Virus record (IMG/VR): IMGVR_UViG_3300035661_000078
Coordinates: 1-55,442 of that record
Length of the DNA stretch: 55,442 nucleotides
Source: a virus
Direction: 5' to 3' (one strand)
Positions within the stretch are counted from its first letter, which is position 1. Every line of letters begins with the position of its first letter. Below are positions 32,404-39,817 of this stretch, piece after piece. The notes under the pieces were generated by a model. It saw only the letters and a list, made by a program, of their open reading frames with translations, was not told the origin of the DNA and did not search any database. The position numbers and the translations under genes were made by a program.

Positions 32404-32847
32404 TCAGAACGGGATGTCGTCGTCGAGGAAGGAACTAGTGCTGGCCGCGGGGAGCATGCCGTCCTGGTCGTCGGCAGGGTGGCCGTACTGGCGCTGGGCG
32501 CCCTCGCCTTCGGGCTTCCGGTCCAGCATCACGAAGTTGTCGCATCGAATGTCGCAGGCGGTCTTCTTCACGCCAGCCTTGTCGGTGTATTCGCGGTACT
32601 GGATGCGACCTTCGACGTGAACGAGGCTGCCCTTGTGGAGGTAATTCCCGGCCACCTCGGCCTGCTTGCCCCAGACCACGACGTTGTGCCATTCGGTCTT
32701 GGTCTGCTTCTCGCCTTTCTGATCCTTCCAGCTCTCCGTGGTGGCTACGGAAAAGCGGCACACGGTCTGCCCGCTGGGTGTTGACTTTACTTCGGGTATT
32801 CGCCCGAGGTTGCCAATGAGAAGGACCTTGTTCAAACTGCCGGCCAT
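32404..32847 (-). CDS. ssb: Single-stranded DNA-binding protein (147 aa)
   Basis: It coats ssDNA in phage replication and recombination. The OB fold is clear: LNKVLLIGNLGRIPEVK, FSVATTESWKD, TEWHNVVVWGKQAEVAGNYLHKG (landmarks), GRIQYREYTDKAG, and it ends in the SSB protein-interaction tip DDDIPF. Length is typical. It lies in the leftward operon with ERF and YqaJ genes. Confidence 0.93.
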   Translation of the reverse strand: MAGSLNKVLLIGNLGRIPEVKSTPSGQTVCRFSVATTESWKDQKGEKQTKTEWHNVVVWGKQAEVAGNYLHKGSLVHVEGRIQYREYTDKAGVKKTACDIRCDNFVMLDRKPEGEGAQRQYGHPADDQDGMLPAASTSSFLDDDIPF

Positions 32848-32886
32848 GATGGCCTCCCTGGTTGCCCCTCCGCCTGGAGGGGGGGG

Positions 32887-33165
32887 TTAAAGGGTGACGG
32901 TGGTTCCCGTCCCCCGAAGAGACACGACTTCCAGGGCGCGATCCAGGGCCTCCCGGTCGTCCTCGTTCAGTTCCTCGATCCGGGCCTTCAAGATCTTCAC
33001 CTTAGGGAGGATCCAGTCCCCCCCGCGGACGTTGCGGATCCGCACGAAGTCCGGGGTCGTCTCGAGGGGCTGGATTGGGGATTCCTCCGCTGGGTAGGTG
33101 GCGATAACCGGGCGATCCTGGTCCTCGATCCAGAGCCTGATTTTCTTGAAATGCTTCGTGCTCAT
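32887..33165 (-). CDS. Hypothetical protein (92 aa)
   Basis: MSTKHFKKIRLWIEDQD, beta-like first half and a charged helical second half (ARIEELNEDDREALDRAL). Coupled by ATGA to the upstream gene. No family recognised. Confidence 0.55.
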   Translation of the reverse strand: MSTKHFKKIRLWIEDQDRPVIATYPAEESPIQPLETTPDFVRIRNVRGGDWILPKVKILKARIEELNEDDREALDRALEVVSLRGTGTTVTL

Positions 33166-33473
33166 AGAAGTTCTCCGAGTTTCCGGAGCTGTTTCTGCTG
33201 CTTCGCTTCCGCTTTCTGGCGCTCTCGCCTCTGAGCTTCATCAATTCGGGCCCAGATGCGTTCCATTTCGGGTCTCAGGAAGCGTGCAGTTTCTGCGTCC
33301 ATGCACTCTATGCGCCCACAGGTGGTTCGCGGGCGGTTGGTTGGCTGGATCACATGCTCCGGATCTTCGGGCCTGCGGAAGGTCAAGAAGATCCGGTTGC
33401 AGACCGGGCAGACGCCCTTCGCATCTCTCACCATTCCGAAGTTTTTATCCCTCGGGGGATTCGGTTCGCTCAT
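33162..33473 (-). CDS. Zinc-ribbon-like small protein (103 aa)
   Basis: CPVCNRIF and CGRIEC form a four-Cys ribbon; the C-terminus is a charged coiled coil (RRERQKAEAKQQKQLRK). It overlaps the end of the upstream SSB-like gene by 29 bases. Confidence 0.55.
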   Translation of the reverse strand: MSEPNPPRDKNFGMVRDAKGVCPVCNRIFLTFRRPEDPEHVIQPTNRPRTTCGRIECMDAETARFLRPEMERIWARIDEAQRRERQKAEAKQQKQLRKLGELL

Positions 33474-33882
33474 GGGAATGTCCTCGTGTGGTTGGTTCGA
33501 TCTCCTGGCGATGCGCCCGGAAGAGGGTTGGGATTGGAACCTGCGGCTTGTCGGAAGGCAAGATCAGCTGGAAGGCACGGGCCGCCAGGGTGTGCCGGTC
33601 GAAAGACGTGGTGGCCCCCCGCGGGGTCCAGGCATGGCTCTCGTACTCGCCACGAACCATGACGACCGCCCCTTCCCATGCTTTCGAGAAGAAGCGGTCG
33701 GCAGGGCTCACCTCGACTTCATGGAAGTCGTATCCCGGCTGGAAACCCTTGGGGGTAGCCACCACCTTGCGCGTGACCAGCCTGAACCAGGCCGTGGCGC
33801 TGCCGTCGGACCATTGAATCCGTTGGCATCGCGCCACTTTGCCGATGAGCGTGACCTGGTTCAGGCTGGGCCAATCCTTCAT
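33445..33882 (-). CDS. Second SSB-like OB-fold protein (145 aa)
   Basis: The N-terminal 95 residues follow the SSB pattern: LNQVTLIGKVARCQRIQW, ATAWFRLVTRK, YDFHEVEVSPADRFFSKAW, VMVRGEYESHAW. The C-terminal tail lacks the acidic DDDIPF-type tip and ends THRG-like polar residues (HSHERTESPEG). It may be a specialised SSB for the ERF annealase, whose gene is 2 bases upstream. Confidence 0.75.
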   Translation of the reverse strand: MKDWPSLNQVTLIGKVARCQRIQWSDGSATAWFRLVTRKVVATPKGFQPGYDFHEVEVSPADRFFSKAWEGAVVMVRGEYESHAWTPRGATTSFDRHTLAARAFQLILPSDKPQVPIPTLFRAHRQEIEPTTRGHSHERTESPEG

Positions 33883-33883
33883 G

Positions 33884-34537
33884 CTAGGCCCGGTTCACGA
33901 TGGCCATCATGGCCGCGATGAGGAGTTCCGCGCGCTTGGCGGGATCCTTCTCCTGCTCGGCCGTGGCGCTCTCGATGTTGCCGAGGTGCTCCCGGGCCGT
34001 GGGCTCGTCCATGGTCGTCAGGAGTTTGGCGAAGGCCTTCTCCTTGGCTTCCTTGTAGCGTTCCTTGGCGGCAGCCAGGGCCGACGGCGGAGGCAGAGGA
34101 ATCGCGGGCCTTACCTGCTGCCCGGATCCGCCCTTCGCGGCATTGCCCACGGCGCTGTTGCCATCGTCGTCCTCCTGGGCAACGCCCGTCAGGGCGGCCA
34201 GGGCGTAGCGGCGGCAGTAGGTGATGGCCGAGCCTACTCCCTGGGCGTCATGCTTGCTCACGGGCGCGGAACAGTCGGAGGCCATCCACTCTCCGCTCTT
34301 GTGGGAGAGAAGTGTCGTCACCGTGACCACCCCGTTGTCCAGCTGCGGGTGCTGGGTGATGGCGATGCCGTGCTTCGAGAAGACCGGCCGAACCGTGTTG
34401 AGCACTTCTGCCAGATCGGCGTACTTGGACTTGAAGGCCGGGTTCACCGAGCCCTTCGTGGCGTTCTCCACTTCGGCCTGGGCGAGCGCGATGGCCTCGC
34501 TGAGTGCGGCGATGCTTTCGGTGTGCTGGAGCATCAT
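33884..34537 (-). CDS. erf: ERF-family single-strand annealing protein, full-length copy (217 aa)
   Basis: It promotes annealing of complementary single strands in phage recombination. Family features: SIAALSEAIALAQ, KGSVNPAFKSKYADLAEVL, YCRRYALAALTGVAQEDDDGN (landmarks), then a charged C-terminal helix region. It overlaps the YqaJ nuclease gene by 4 bases, forming an exonuclease/annealase pair. A shorter, diverged copy lies 1.2 kb away on the other side of YqaJ. Confidence 0.9.
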   Translation of the reverse strand: MMLQHTESIAALSEAIALAQAEVENATKGSVNPAFKSKYADLAEVLNTVRPVFSKHGIAITQHPQLDNGVVTVTTLLSHKSGEWMASDCSAPVSKHDAQGVGSAITYCRRYALAALTGVAQEDDDGNSAVGNAAKGGSGQQVRPAIPLPPPSALAAAKERYKEAKEKAFAKLLTTMDEPTAREHLGNIESATAEQEKDPAKRAELLIAAMMAIVNRA

Positions 34538-35544
34538 GCCTCCTTTTTCTTGGATGGGATCCAGCGCGAATAGCCGGACCCATAGGTGATGAAGTTCGGC
34601 TCCAGGGAGCGGACCTCGGGGTTGAGTTCGGGATGCTTGAGGACGATGGCGTTCAACAGGCCTTCGTTGTCCACCTTCATCGCCCCGGCGGTGAACGACC
34701 GGGACACGGCGTTGCCGCCGCCCAGGAACTTCTTGGCATCGGGATAGAGGGCCACCAGTTGGTCCTCGATCTCCTTCCTCTGGGCCTTGTAGGCCTTGGC
34801 CTGCTCCTCGTGTTCGTCGGCCAGGCGCTTCTTTTCGAACCAGGCGCTCACCAGTTGGTCATCACTCACGCTCTGGGTGAGCTCCGGCTTGGGGCTGGGC
34901 ATCTGCTCGGGCAGCGGCGCCCCGAAGAGGATGTGGTTCTCATACCAGACGTGATAACGCTGGGCGTGAGCTTCGAGGTCCTCCACCGCGAAGGAGAAGG
35001 GATAGGTCTCGATGGCGCCCAGGCCCTCCAGGCTGAGGGGCTGGCCCAGGGCGGCCCGGACCAGGATCTCCTCCTGGGCCTCCTCGGGCACATGAAGGTG
35101 AGCGATGAAGCCCTTGCTGGCTTCTCCCAGCACGGCCTGATGCTTCACCTGGAGGAGCACCCGGGCCGGGATCTCCCGCCAGTTGTTCATGGAGGTCTTG
35201 ATCTCCAGAATCAGGCGGTCTTCGCCCTGAAGGAAGAGCCCATCCGGCGTAGCCGCCAGGTGACGGGCGTCGTCGCAGTAGATCCGTTCGCCCTGGCTCT
35301 CCCAGGCCTGCACGTCGTATTTCCGGGCGAACTCCGCCCGGATGAGCGGCTCCAGGAGGTTGCCGATGGCCATGGCCCGGTTGCCCGGCTTTCTGGGCAG
35401 GAGGCCCTTCTTGTCAAGCAGAACCTCGTGGGCGCTGGCGAAGGACGACAGGCCCTCGATGGCCACGACGTCCGTAGCGGTGATGTACTGGCGCCGAACG
35501 GCCAGCCAGGCCTCCCGGTTGTTGGGGATGAAGCTGTGGATCAT
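34534..35544 (-). CDS. YqaJ-like viral exonuclease (336 aa)
   Basis: The lambda-exonuclease-type PD-(D/E)xK core is visible: IGNLLEPLIRAEFA, ATPDGLFL, LILEIKTS and an LLQVKHQAVLG-type motif. It resects dsDNA ends to make substrate for ERF. The C-terminal about 110 residues are a charged helix plus an FLGGGNAVSRSF-type domain. GAGGA precedes MIHSFIPNN; an upstream ATG (35556) overlaps the previous stop and is also possible. Confidence 0.87.
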   Translation of the reverse strand: MIHSFIPNNREAWLAVRRQYITATDVVAIEGLSSFASAHEVLLDKKGLLPRKPGNRAMAIGNLLEPLIRAEFARKYDVQAWESQGERIYCDDARHLAATPDGLFLQGEDRLILEIKTSMNNWREIPARVLLQVKHQAVLGEASKGFIAHLHVPEEAQEEILVRAALGQPLSLEGLGAIETYPFSFAVEDLEAHAQRYHVWYENHILFGAPLPEQMPSPKPELTQSVSDDQLVSAWFEKKRLADEHEEQAKAYKAQRKEIEDQLVALYPDAKKFLGGGNAVSRSFTAGAMKVDNEGLLNAIVLKHPELNPEVRSLEPNFITYGSGYSRWIPSKKKEA

Positions 35545-35552
35545 GGTGTTCC

Positions 35553-35699
35553 TCATGGGGTGGGGCCGACGAGGCCCAAGTAGAAGGCAGAGGCGGCCAG
35601 AAGCCCCAGCGCCAGCCCCAGAAGGGGCCGACGCTTGAGGGTTCCAGCAAGGAAAAACACCACGGCAATCGTGGTCATGACGAGGTAGGGCGGCATCAT
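35553..35699 (-). CDS. Small two-TM protein (48 aa)
   Basis: MMPPYLVMTTIAVVFFLAG and LLGLALGLLAASAFYLGL are two hydrophobic helices. It overlaps the short ERF copy upstream and nearly touches YqaJ. No function recognised. Confidence 0.5.
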   Translation of the reverse strand: MMPPYLVMTTIAVVFFLAGTLKRRPLLGLALGLLAASAFYLGLVGPTP

Positions 35700-36124
35700 T
35701 TCCTCGCCGGCGCGAAGGCCTGGGCCACGGCTGTCTTGCCGCGGCTCTCCTTCGGGACGACCAGGAGATCCATGACTTCCGCTAGGGCGTAGTCGCGACA
35801 ATAGGTGATGGCTGAACCCACCCCTTGGACGTCGTGCTTGCTCACAGGCGCAGAGCATTCCGAGGCGATCCACTCCCCGCCCTTGTGGGAGAGGAGTATC
35901 CTTACCGTGACCACTCCGTTGTCCATCTGTGGGTTCTGGGTGATGGAGATACCATGCTTCAAGAAGACTGGCTGAACCGTGTTGAACACCTCTGTCGGGT
36001 CGGCATACTTGGACTTGAAGGCCGGGTTCACAGAACCCTTCGTGGTTTTCTTCGCTTCGGCCTGGGCCTGGGAGATCGCCTCGCTGAGTGCGGCGATGCT
36101 TTCGGTGTGTTTGAGCATCGTCAT
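35696..36124 (-). CDS. Truncated ERF paralogue (142 aa)
   Basis: Residues 1-115 are closely similar to the full-length ERF (shared HTESIAALSEAI, KGSVNPAFKSKYAD, QGVGSAITYCR). Instead of YCRRYALAALTG it reads YCRDYALAEVMD and then ends about 75 residues early with an unrelated tail. It could be a decaying duplicate, or a regulatory partner that mixes into ERF rings. Confidence 0.8.
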   Translation of the reverse strand: MTMLKHTESIAALSEAISQAQAEAKKTTKGSVNPAFKSKYADPTEVFNTVQPVFLKHGISITQNPQMDNGVVTVRILLSHKGGEWIASECSAPVSKHDVQGVGSAITYCRDYALAEVMDLLVVPKESRGKTAVAQAFAPARK

Positions 36125-36501
36125 GCCTCGACCGTGATCTTGGGGCGTTCGCCCTTGACGTGCTGAACCGTGGGCAACTCGGCCAGGGCCAGATGGGTCT
36201 GCACCTCGAGCAGGTCCTGCTTCTTCTTCAGGTCGGCGTAGAGCTTCTCTACCGCCTTCATCCAGAGCTTCATGCCCACCTCGCTTTCGGTGGTGAACGT
36301 CTGCGCGTCCATGACCTCCAGGATGGACACCTCTTTGCCCAGGTTGACGGAGGCGTGGCCGCTGGCCAGCTCTTCCTCGATGCCATCGTCAACCACGAGG
36401 GAGGCGATCACATGGATGCGGGCCCCCTTGAGGTAGTCCCCGCCAGCCGATTCGATCCTGACCCAGCGGGTCAGCTTGATTTTGGTTTCCTCGGAACCCA
36501 T
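36121..36501 (-). CDS. Hypothetical protein (126 aa)
   Basis: MGSEETKIKLTRWVRIES, a beta-like half and a helical half (KLYADLKKKQDLLEVQ). An AAGGAGG site and a terminator lie directly upstream. It is coupled to the ERF paralogue (4-base overlap). No family recognised; a recombination accessory role is suggested by context only. Confidence 0.55.
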   Translation of the reverse strand: MGSEETKIKLTRWVRIESAGGDYLKGARIHVIASLVVDDGIEEELASGHASVNLGKEVSILEVMDAQTFTTESEVGMKLWMKAVEKLYADLKKKQDLLEVQTHLALAELPTVQHVKGERPKITVEA

Positions 36502-36554
36502 GGGTTCCTCCTTTTTAAGTGGGTATGACGCCCAGGCAGGGCAATCATACGGAC

Positions 36555-36592
36555 AAAAAATACCGGATGCCAGAGATTTTCCAGCATCCGGT
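36555..36592 (-). terminator. Rho-independent terminator (leftward)
   Basis: Read leftward: ACCGGATGC, a 13-base loop, GCATCCGGT, then ATTTTTT. A perfect 9-bp stem with a T-run, between the RadC segment and the recombination segment of the operon. Confidence 0.85.
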
Positions 36593-36613
36593 TGCGTACT
36601 TCTTCGTCAGGGG

Positions 36614-36748
36614 TCAGCGGCGCCAGCGGGTCAGGCGAAAATACTGCTTCACGGCAGGATCTTTCACGATGAGGGTGACGATCACGGCCAGGCCTAGCGA
36701 GGCCCAAACGATGCCGAGGAAGATGAGGGCGTCCTCAACTGCGTTCAT
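36614..36748 (-). CDS. Small membrane protein (44 aa)
   Basis: The ATG overlaps the RadC stop (TAATG). MNAVEDALIFLGIVWASLG continues into a hydrophobic helix and a basic end (FRLTRWRR). It ends 22 bases before the terminator. Confidence 0.5.
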   Translation of the reverse strand: MNAVEDALIFLGIVWASLGLAVIVTLIVKDPAVKQYFRLTRWRR

Positions 36749-37335
36749 TACGACTCCCGGTCCCAGCCCTCGGCGGCCCGAAAGCTGAAGTAGCGGTTGT
36801 TGCCGAGAACGAGGTGGTCCGACAGGGGCACACCCAGGGAATCGCCGGCCGTCCGAAGACGACGGGTGAGCTTCCGGTCTTCGTCGCTGGGGGTTGGATC
36901 TCCGCTGGGGTGGTTGTGGAAGGCTAGGGCCGTGGTGGCGCCGTGGCGCAGGGCCTCCCGGAAGAACTCGCGGGGGCTAATCATGGTGGCCGTGGCCGTG
37001 CCCCTGGAAAGGATGCGATCCGCCAGCAGGTCGCCCTTGGCGTTCAGGGCCAGCAAGCCGAAGCGTTCCTCGGTCCAGCCCTGAGTCTTGGGCAGCAGGT
37101 AGTCGCCTGCGGCCCGGGGGCTAGTGATGCGCTGCGGCTTCTCCCAGGCGCGGGGCGTCCGGATGAGCTGGGCCAGGGCCTCGGCCTTGATCTGAGCTTC
37201 CGGCGGCATCCCGGCGGTGTTGCCAGCCATCACGTCCACGATGCCGTAGGGCTCGGGGATGCCGAGGACTCGAAGCAGGTCTTCCGTCTTCACGCTGTCC
37301 GCTCCGTAGAGCCGGACGGTCTCCCGGATGAGCAT
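36748..37335 (-). CDS. radC: RadC-family JAB-domain protein (195 aa)
   Basis: The zinc motif HNHPSGDPTPSDED (His140, His142, Asp in SDED) with an upstream Glu region is the JAB/MPN signature of RadC. RadC-type proteins are common on mobile elements; their biochemical role is unsettled, probably a metal-dependent nuclease or isopeptidase. The start MLIRETVRLYG with GGAGG is preferred over the longer frame to 37437. Confidence 0.87.
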   Translation of the reverse strand: MLIRETVRLYGADSVKTEDLLRVLGIPEPYGIVDVMAGNTAGMPPEAQIKAEALAQLIRTPRAWEKPQRITSPRAAGDYLLPKTQGWTEERFGLLALNAKGDLLADRILSRGTATATMISPREFFREALRHGATTALAFHNHPSGDPTPSDEDRKLTRRLRTAGDSLGVPLSDHLVLGNNRYFSFRAAEGWDRES

Positions 37336-37409
37336 GGTTCCTCCTTCATGGGGACTTGGGCCCGGCGGCTCCCCCAGCCAGGACGATTCCTGGCGGGCGT
37401 CGGGCCCCC

Positions 37410-37433
37410 CGATCACACCCCTTGGTGATCGGT
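37410..37433. promoter_or_regulatory. Inverted repeat upstream of radC
   Basis: Perfect 8-bp arms CCGATCAC / GTGATCGG around an 8-base centre, 75 bases before the radC start. Candidate operator. Confidence 0.4.
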
Positions 37434-37440
37434 ACACGCC

Positions 37441-37460
37441 GAAAGGGGGCCGAAGCCCCC
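37441..37460 (-). terminator. Hairpin terminator (leftward)
   Basis: Read leftward: GGGGGC TTCG GCCCCC followed by TTTC, 22 bases after the stop of the EEVPF-tailed gene. Confidence 0.65.
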
Positions 37461-37481
37461 TCCCGGTGGTCCCTCCAGTCC

Positions 37482-38018
37482 TCAGAAGGGGACCTCTTCC
37501 TTCTTCTCCGCCTTGGCGTGACGGATGGCCTTCAGCTCGGCGGCCAGCTGGTCCATGTTGGCCAGGGCCTCCTCCACCGTGCTGCCGAACGCGCCGCCGC
37601 GGATCCTGCCCTGGGTCACGGGTTCCGGGGTCTTTTCCATGACCTCGCCGGTCTCATCGTTCACCACCTCGTAGGCCTTGCCCTGGAACTTCTCGCTGTC
37701 CAGCTGGACCCAGCAGGCCAGGTAGTACTGCTTGCTGGCGAAGGGGTCCAGCCCGCCCGTGGAGCTGATGGGCGTGTCCTCGAAGAACCGCAGGCGGACG
37801 TTCTCGCCCTTGGTGATGCCCAGGGCCGCGCCCTTCTCCGCGTCCATCTCCGCGATGCGGGCGCGGAAGGTGACGAAGGGGTTCCCGTTTTCCGGGGTGA
37901 ACACCTTCCGGGAGTTCTTCCAGACCTGGCAGACCATGGCGATGCGGTGCTGCTGGCCCTCCTGGCGGTTCCGGGCGGCGACGGCCTGCTGTGTGAAGAA
38001 TCCGTTGATGATGGCCAT
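37482..38018 (-). CDS. Hypothetical early protein with SSB-like C-terminal tip (178 aa)
   Basis: MAIINGFFTQQAVAARNRQ, with a GGAGG site; the longer frame to 38117 is Pro/Arg junk. The body is mixed alpha/beta (RIAMVCQVWKNSRKVFTP, VRLRFFEDTPISSTGG). It ends KAEKKEEVPF, resembling the acidic-hydrophobic tip of SSB proteins. It may bind ssDNA or compete for SSB partners; no family was recognised. Confidence 0.6.
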   Translation of the reverse strand: MAIINGFFTQQAVAARNRQEGQQHRIAMVCQVWKNSRKVFTPENGNPFVTFRARIAEMDAEKGAALGITKGENVRLRFFEDTPISSTGGLDPFASKQYYLACWVQLDSEKFQGKAYEVVNDETGEVMEKTPEPVTQGRIRGGAFGSTVEEALANMDQLAAELKAIRHAKAEKKEEVPF

Positions 38019-38113
38019 GATGGCCTCCTTGAAAGCTCCGGTTGGAGCATGAACGTGCATCGGCCTGGAACGGCAGGCCGGGACCGTGCCCTGAATGGGC
38101 GAGGGAGTTGGAC

Positions 38114-38150
38114 TCATCCCCTCCCCTCAAGCGAAGCGGGGGAGGGGTGA
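38114..38150. repeat. 37-bp palindromic repeat, copy 1
   Basis: An imperfect hairpin (CCCCTCCCCT... / ...GGGGGAGGGG) identical to 38971-39007. The flanks are also partly alike (cgatggggtgggt after it). It lies between leftward genes, where it could be a terminator or a protein-binding site. Confidence 0.7.
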
Positions 38151-38169
38151 GTCCCGATGGGGTGGGTTA

Positions 38170-38412
38170 CTACACGAGAACGAGGGCGGGGATCCTTCGG
38201 ATCTCAGCCAGGAGGTCCGCCACCTCTCGGGCCTGCACACAGGTCGGGCACCACCCGGTCACGACCTGGCGCAGATCACCAGGCGTCAGGGAAGGCGCAG
38301 CCTTTCGCGGTGGGATGGTCTTCGTCCTCAGGGCCCGCAGTTCCTCGAACGGGACGAAGACCTGAGCCTTCATCCCGCAACCCGGACACGCCGGGGTCTC
38401 AACCCTTGCCAT
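38170..38412 (-). CDS. Zinc-ribbon protein (80 aa)
   Basis: CPGCG near the N-terminus and CPTC in the C-terminal half; GGAGG before MARVETPACPGCG. The frame is open to 38568 but the extra part has no ribosome site. Likely a small metal-binding early protein. Confidence 0.55.
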   Translation of the reverse strand: MARVETPACPGCGMKAQVFVPFEELRALRTKTIPPRKAAPSLTPGDLRQVVTGWCPTCVQAREVADLLAEIRRIPALVLV

Positions 38413-38648
38413 GGCTGCCTCCATCCGGCTCCGTGCCGGTACAGCCTGAAAGCCCAGCCGAAGCTGGGCCATCAAGCATCCGGCACCATTTGTCGCCATG
38501 GTGGGGTGGCGCCCTTCCGGTCGGGCTGTCCCGTTCTTTTTCGTCGGTGGTGATCGGTCCACCGTCACAGCTTTGGCTCTCTCATTGCCGGGCGCTGCAC
38601 AGCCTAATGCCAGTTTAGGGCTGGAGGCAAGGGCCGAAGCCCCTCCCC

Positions 38649-38915
38649 TCAGTCCTGCCCGCGGCTTTCCTGAATCGCCTCGGCGTCATCGCTCAGGCCG
38701 TCGTCCTCTGCGTCCGGTCCCTTGAAGATGGCCTCCCAGCAGGCCGGGTGTGTGCCGGTGATGAGCATCTCCCGGTCGCCTGGCGCCATGTCAGGGAAAG
38801 CCCGCTGCACCAGCTCGCCAGCTTGACGCCGCTGCCACTGGCTTTCCTCCACCTCCAACACGCTGCTCTCGCCGCAATGAATACAGCGCGGACACTGAAC
38901 CCTGATCTTTGCCAT
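38649..38915 (-). CDS. Zinc-ribbon-like early protein (88 aa)
   Basis: MAKIRVQCPRCIHCGE has a C-x2-C-x2-C cluster at the N-terminus with a later THPACW; the tail is acidic (EDDGLSDDAEAI). A GAGG site is close to the ATG. It is the first recognisable gene of the leftward early operon, so it would be made first. Confidence 0.55.
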   Translation of the reverse strand: MAKIRVQCPRCIHCGESSVLEVEESQWQRRQAGELVQRAFPDMAPGDREMLITGTHPACWEAIFKGPDAEDDGLSDDAEAIQESRGQD

Positions 38916-38970
38916 GGAACCCCTCGATGCTGGCCCAGGCATGGCCCGGGAAATGGATGGGCAGGGAGGA

Positions 38971-39007
38971 TCATCCCCTCCCCTCAAGCGAAGCGGGGGA
39001 GGGGTGA
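38971..39007. repeat. 37-bp palindromic repeat, copy 2
   Basis: Identical to 38114-38150, about 857 bases away. It lies just upstream of the first leftward early gene. Confidence 0.7.
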
Positions 39008-39090
39008 TCCACGATGGAGTGGGTCGGCGGCATGACGGGGACACGAGACCTGGGTCGCCCCTCACCGAGCAGCACGAACCAGGGAAGGAG

Positions 39091-39176
39091 GAGGACGGTG
39101 GGGAGCCGAGAAGCTGGGAAGCAGGGAGGACGGTGGGGAGCTGAGAAGTCGGAAAGCGGTGAGGACGGTGGGGAGC
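39091..39176 (+). repeat. 35-bp tandem repeats in the control region
   Basis: GAGGACGGTGGGGAGC starts at 39091, 39126 and 39161, separated by similar GAGAAG-type spacers, giving an exact 35-base period. They look like iterated binding sites. Confidence 0.7.
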
Positions 39177-39723
39177 GTTCACTTCGCCGCCGCCCCTTAT
39201 CTGGCCGCGCGCCTGAGTCGGCAGCCGCCCGCTGCATGCTGCCGGGCAAAACGTTTCCCTCCCGGCTGGTCGTGCGGGTTCCTGTTTGTGCTGCCGTGCC
39301 GCCCCGTGCCCTGCCGGGCCGTGGGTGCGGGGGCAGGGTCGGGGAGCGGGAGGCGGTGCCCTGCCTGGCGAGGAACGAGCAGGCAGGCAAAGCCGCGATG
39401 GAGTGGGTCGAGGCCATTGGGGGGGGAAGACACATGCCACCCCCCGGTTTGGAGGAATACTCCCTTGTGAGCAGAGCCCACGCACACGGCCCTTCCTCTT
39501 CGCCCGGCCACGAGAACGCCTCGCCCTGGGCCTGGGAGGGGTCCAGGGGGCGTCCTGGTTCAGGGGGCAGAGGGATAGGGCGGGGTCGTCATGGGAGCCT
39601 GTTCAGAGGGCAGAAGTCTGGGAAGGAGATAGATCATAGAAGAGGGAGATCACAGAAAATCAGGGTAGATGAGATTATTGATGAGTTATCTCGCCAGGGG
39701 AATTGGCCACCGTGGGAATGTCA

Positions 39724-39762
39724 GTGTTTTTGACACCCCTTGGCTGTCATGATCTCTGACAG
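39724..39762. promoter_or_regulatory. Nested inverted repeats before the late operon
   Basis: GTGT-TTTTG-ACAC (39724-39736) and CTGTCA-TGATCTC-TGACAG (39744-39762) lie 56-94 bases before the HTH gene, with TTGACA and CATGAT within them. They fit an operator overlapping a promoter, though -35/-10 spacing is not canonical. Confidence 0.45.
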
Positions 39763-39817
39763 TTATTCCCGAGAGGTTGTGGGAATTACCTGTTGAGGCA
39801 TGGAATTTGGAGGCGGC

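Larger units (their letters stand above)
38916..39817. promoter_or_regulatory. Divergent noncoding control region (early/late switch)
   Basis: About 900 bases between the leftward early operon and the rightward late operon. Open frames here have Pro/Arg/Gly-rich compositions and no ribosome sites, so I see no gene. It holds the second 37-bp palindrome, three 35-base tandem repeats, an exact 15-mer repeat (CGATGGAGTGGGTCG at 39012 and 39396), an AT-rich part (about 39640-39700) and inverted repeats at 39724-39762. Confidence 0.55.

Noticed and set aside
39014-39733. A 239-codon rightward open frame in the control region
   Set aside because: Composition is Gly/Arg/Pro-rich, it runs through tandem repeats and palindromes, and there is no ribosome site; GC-rich DNA gives such frames by chance.
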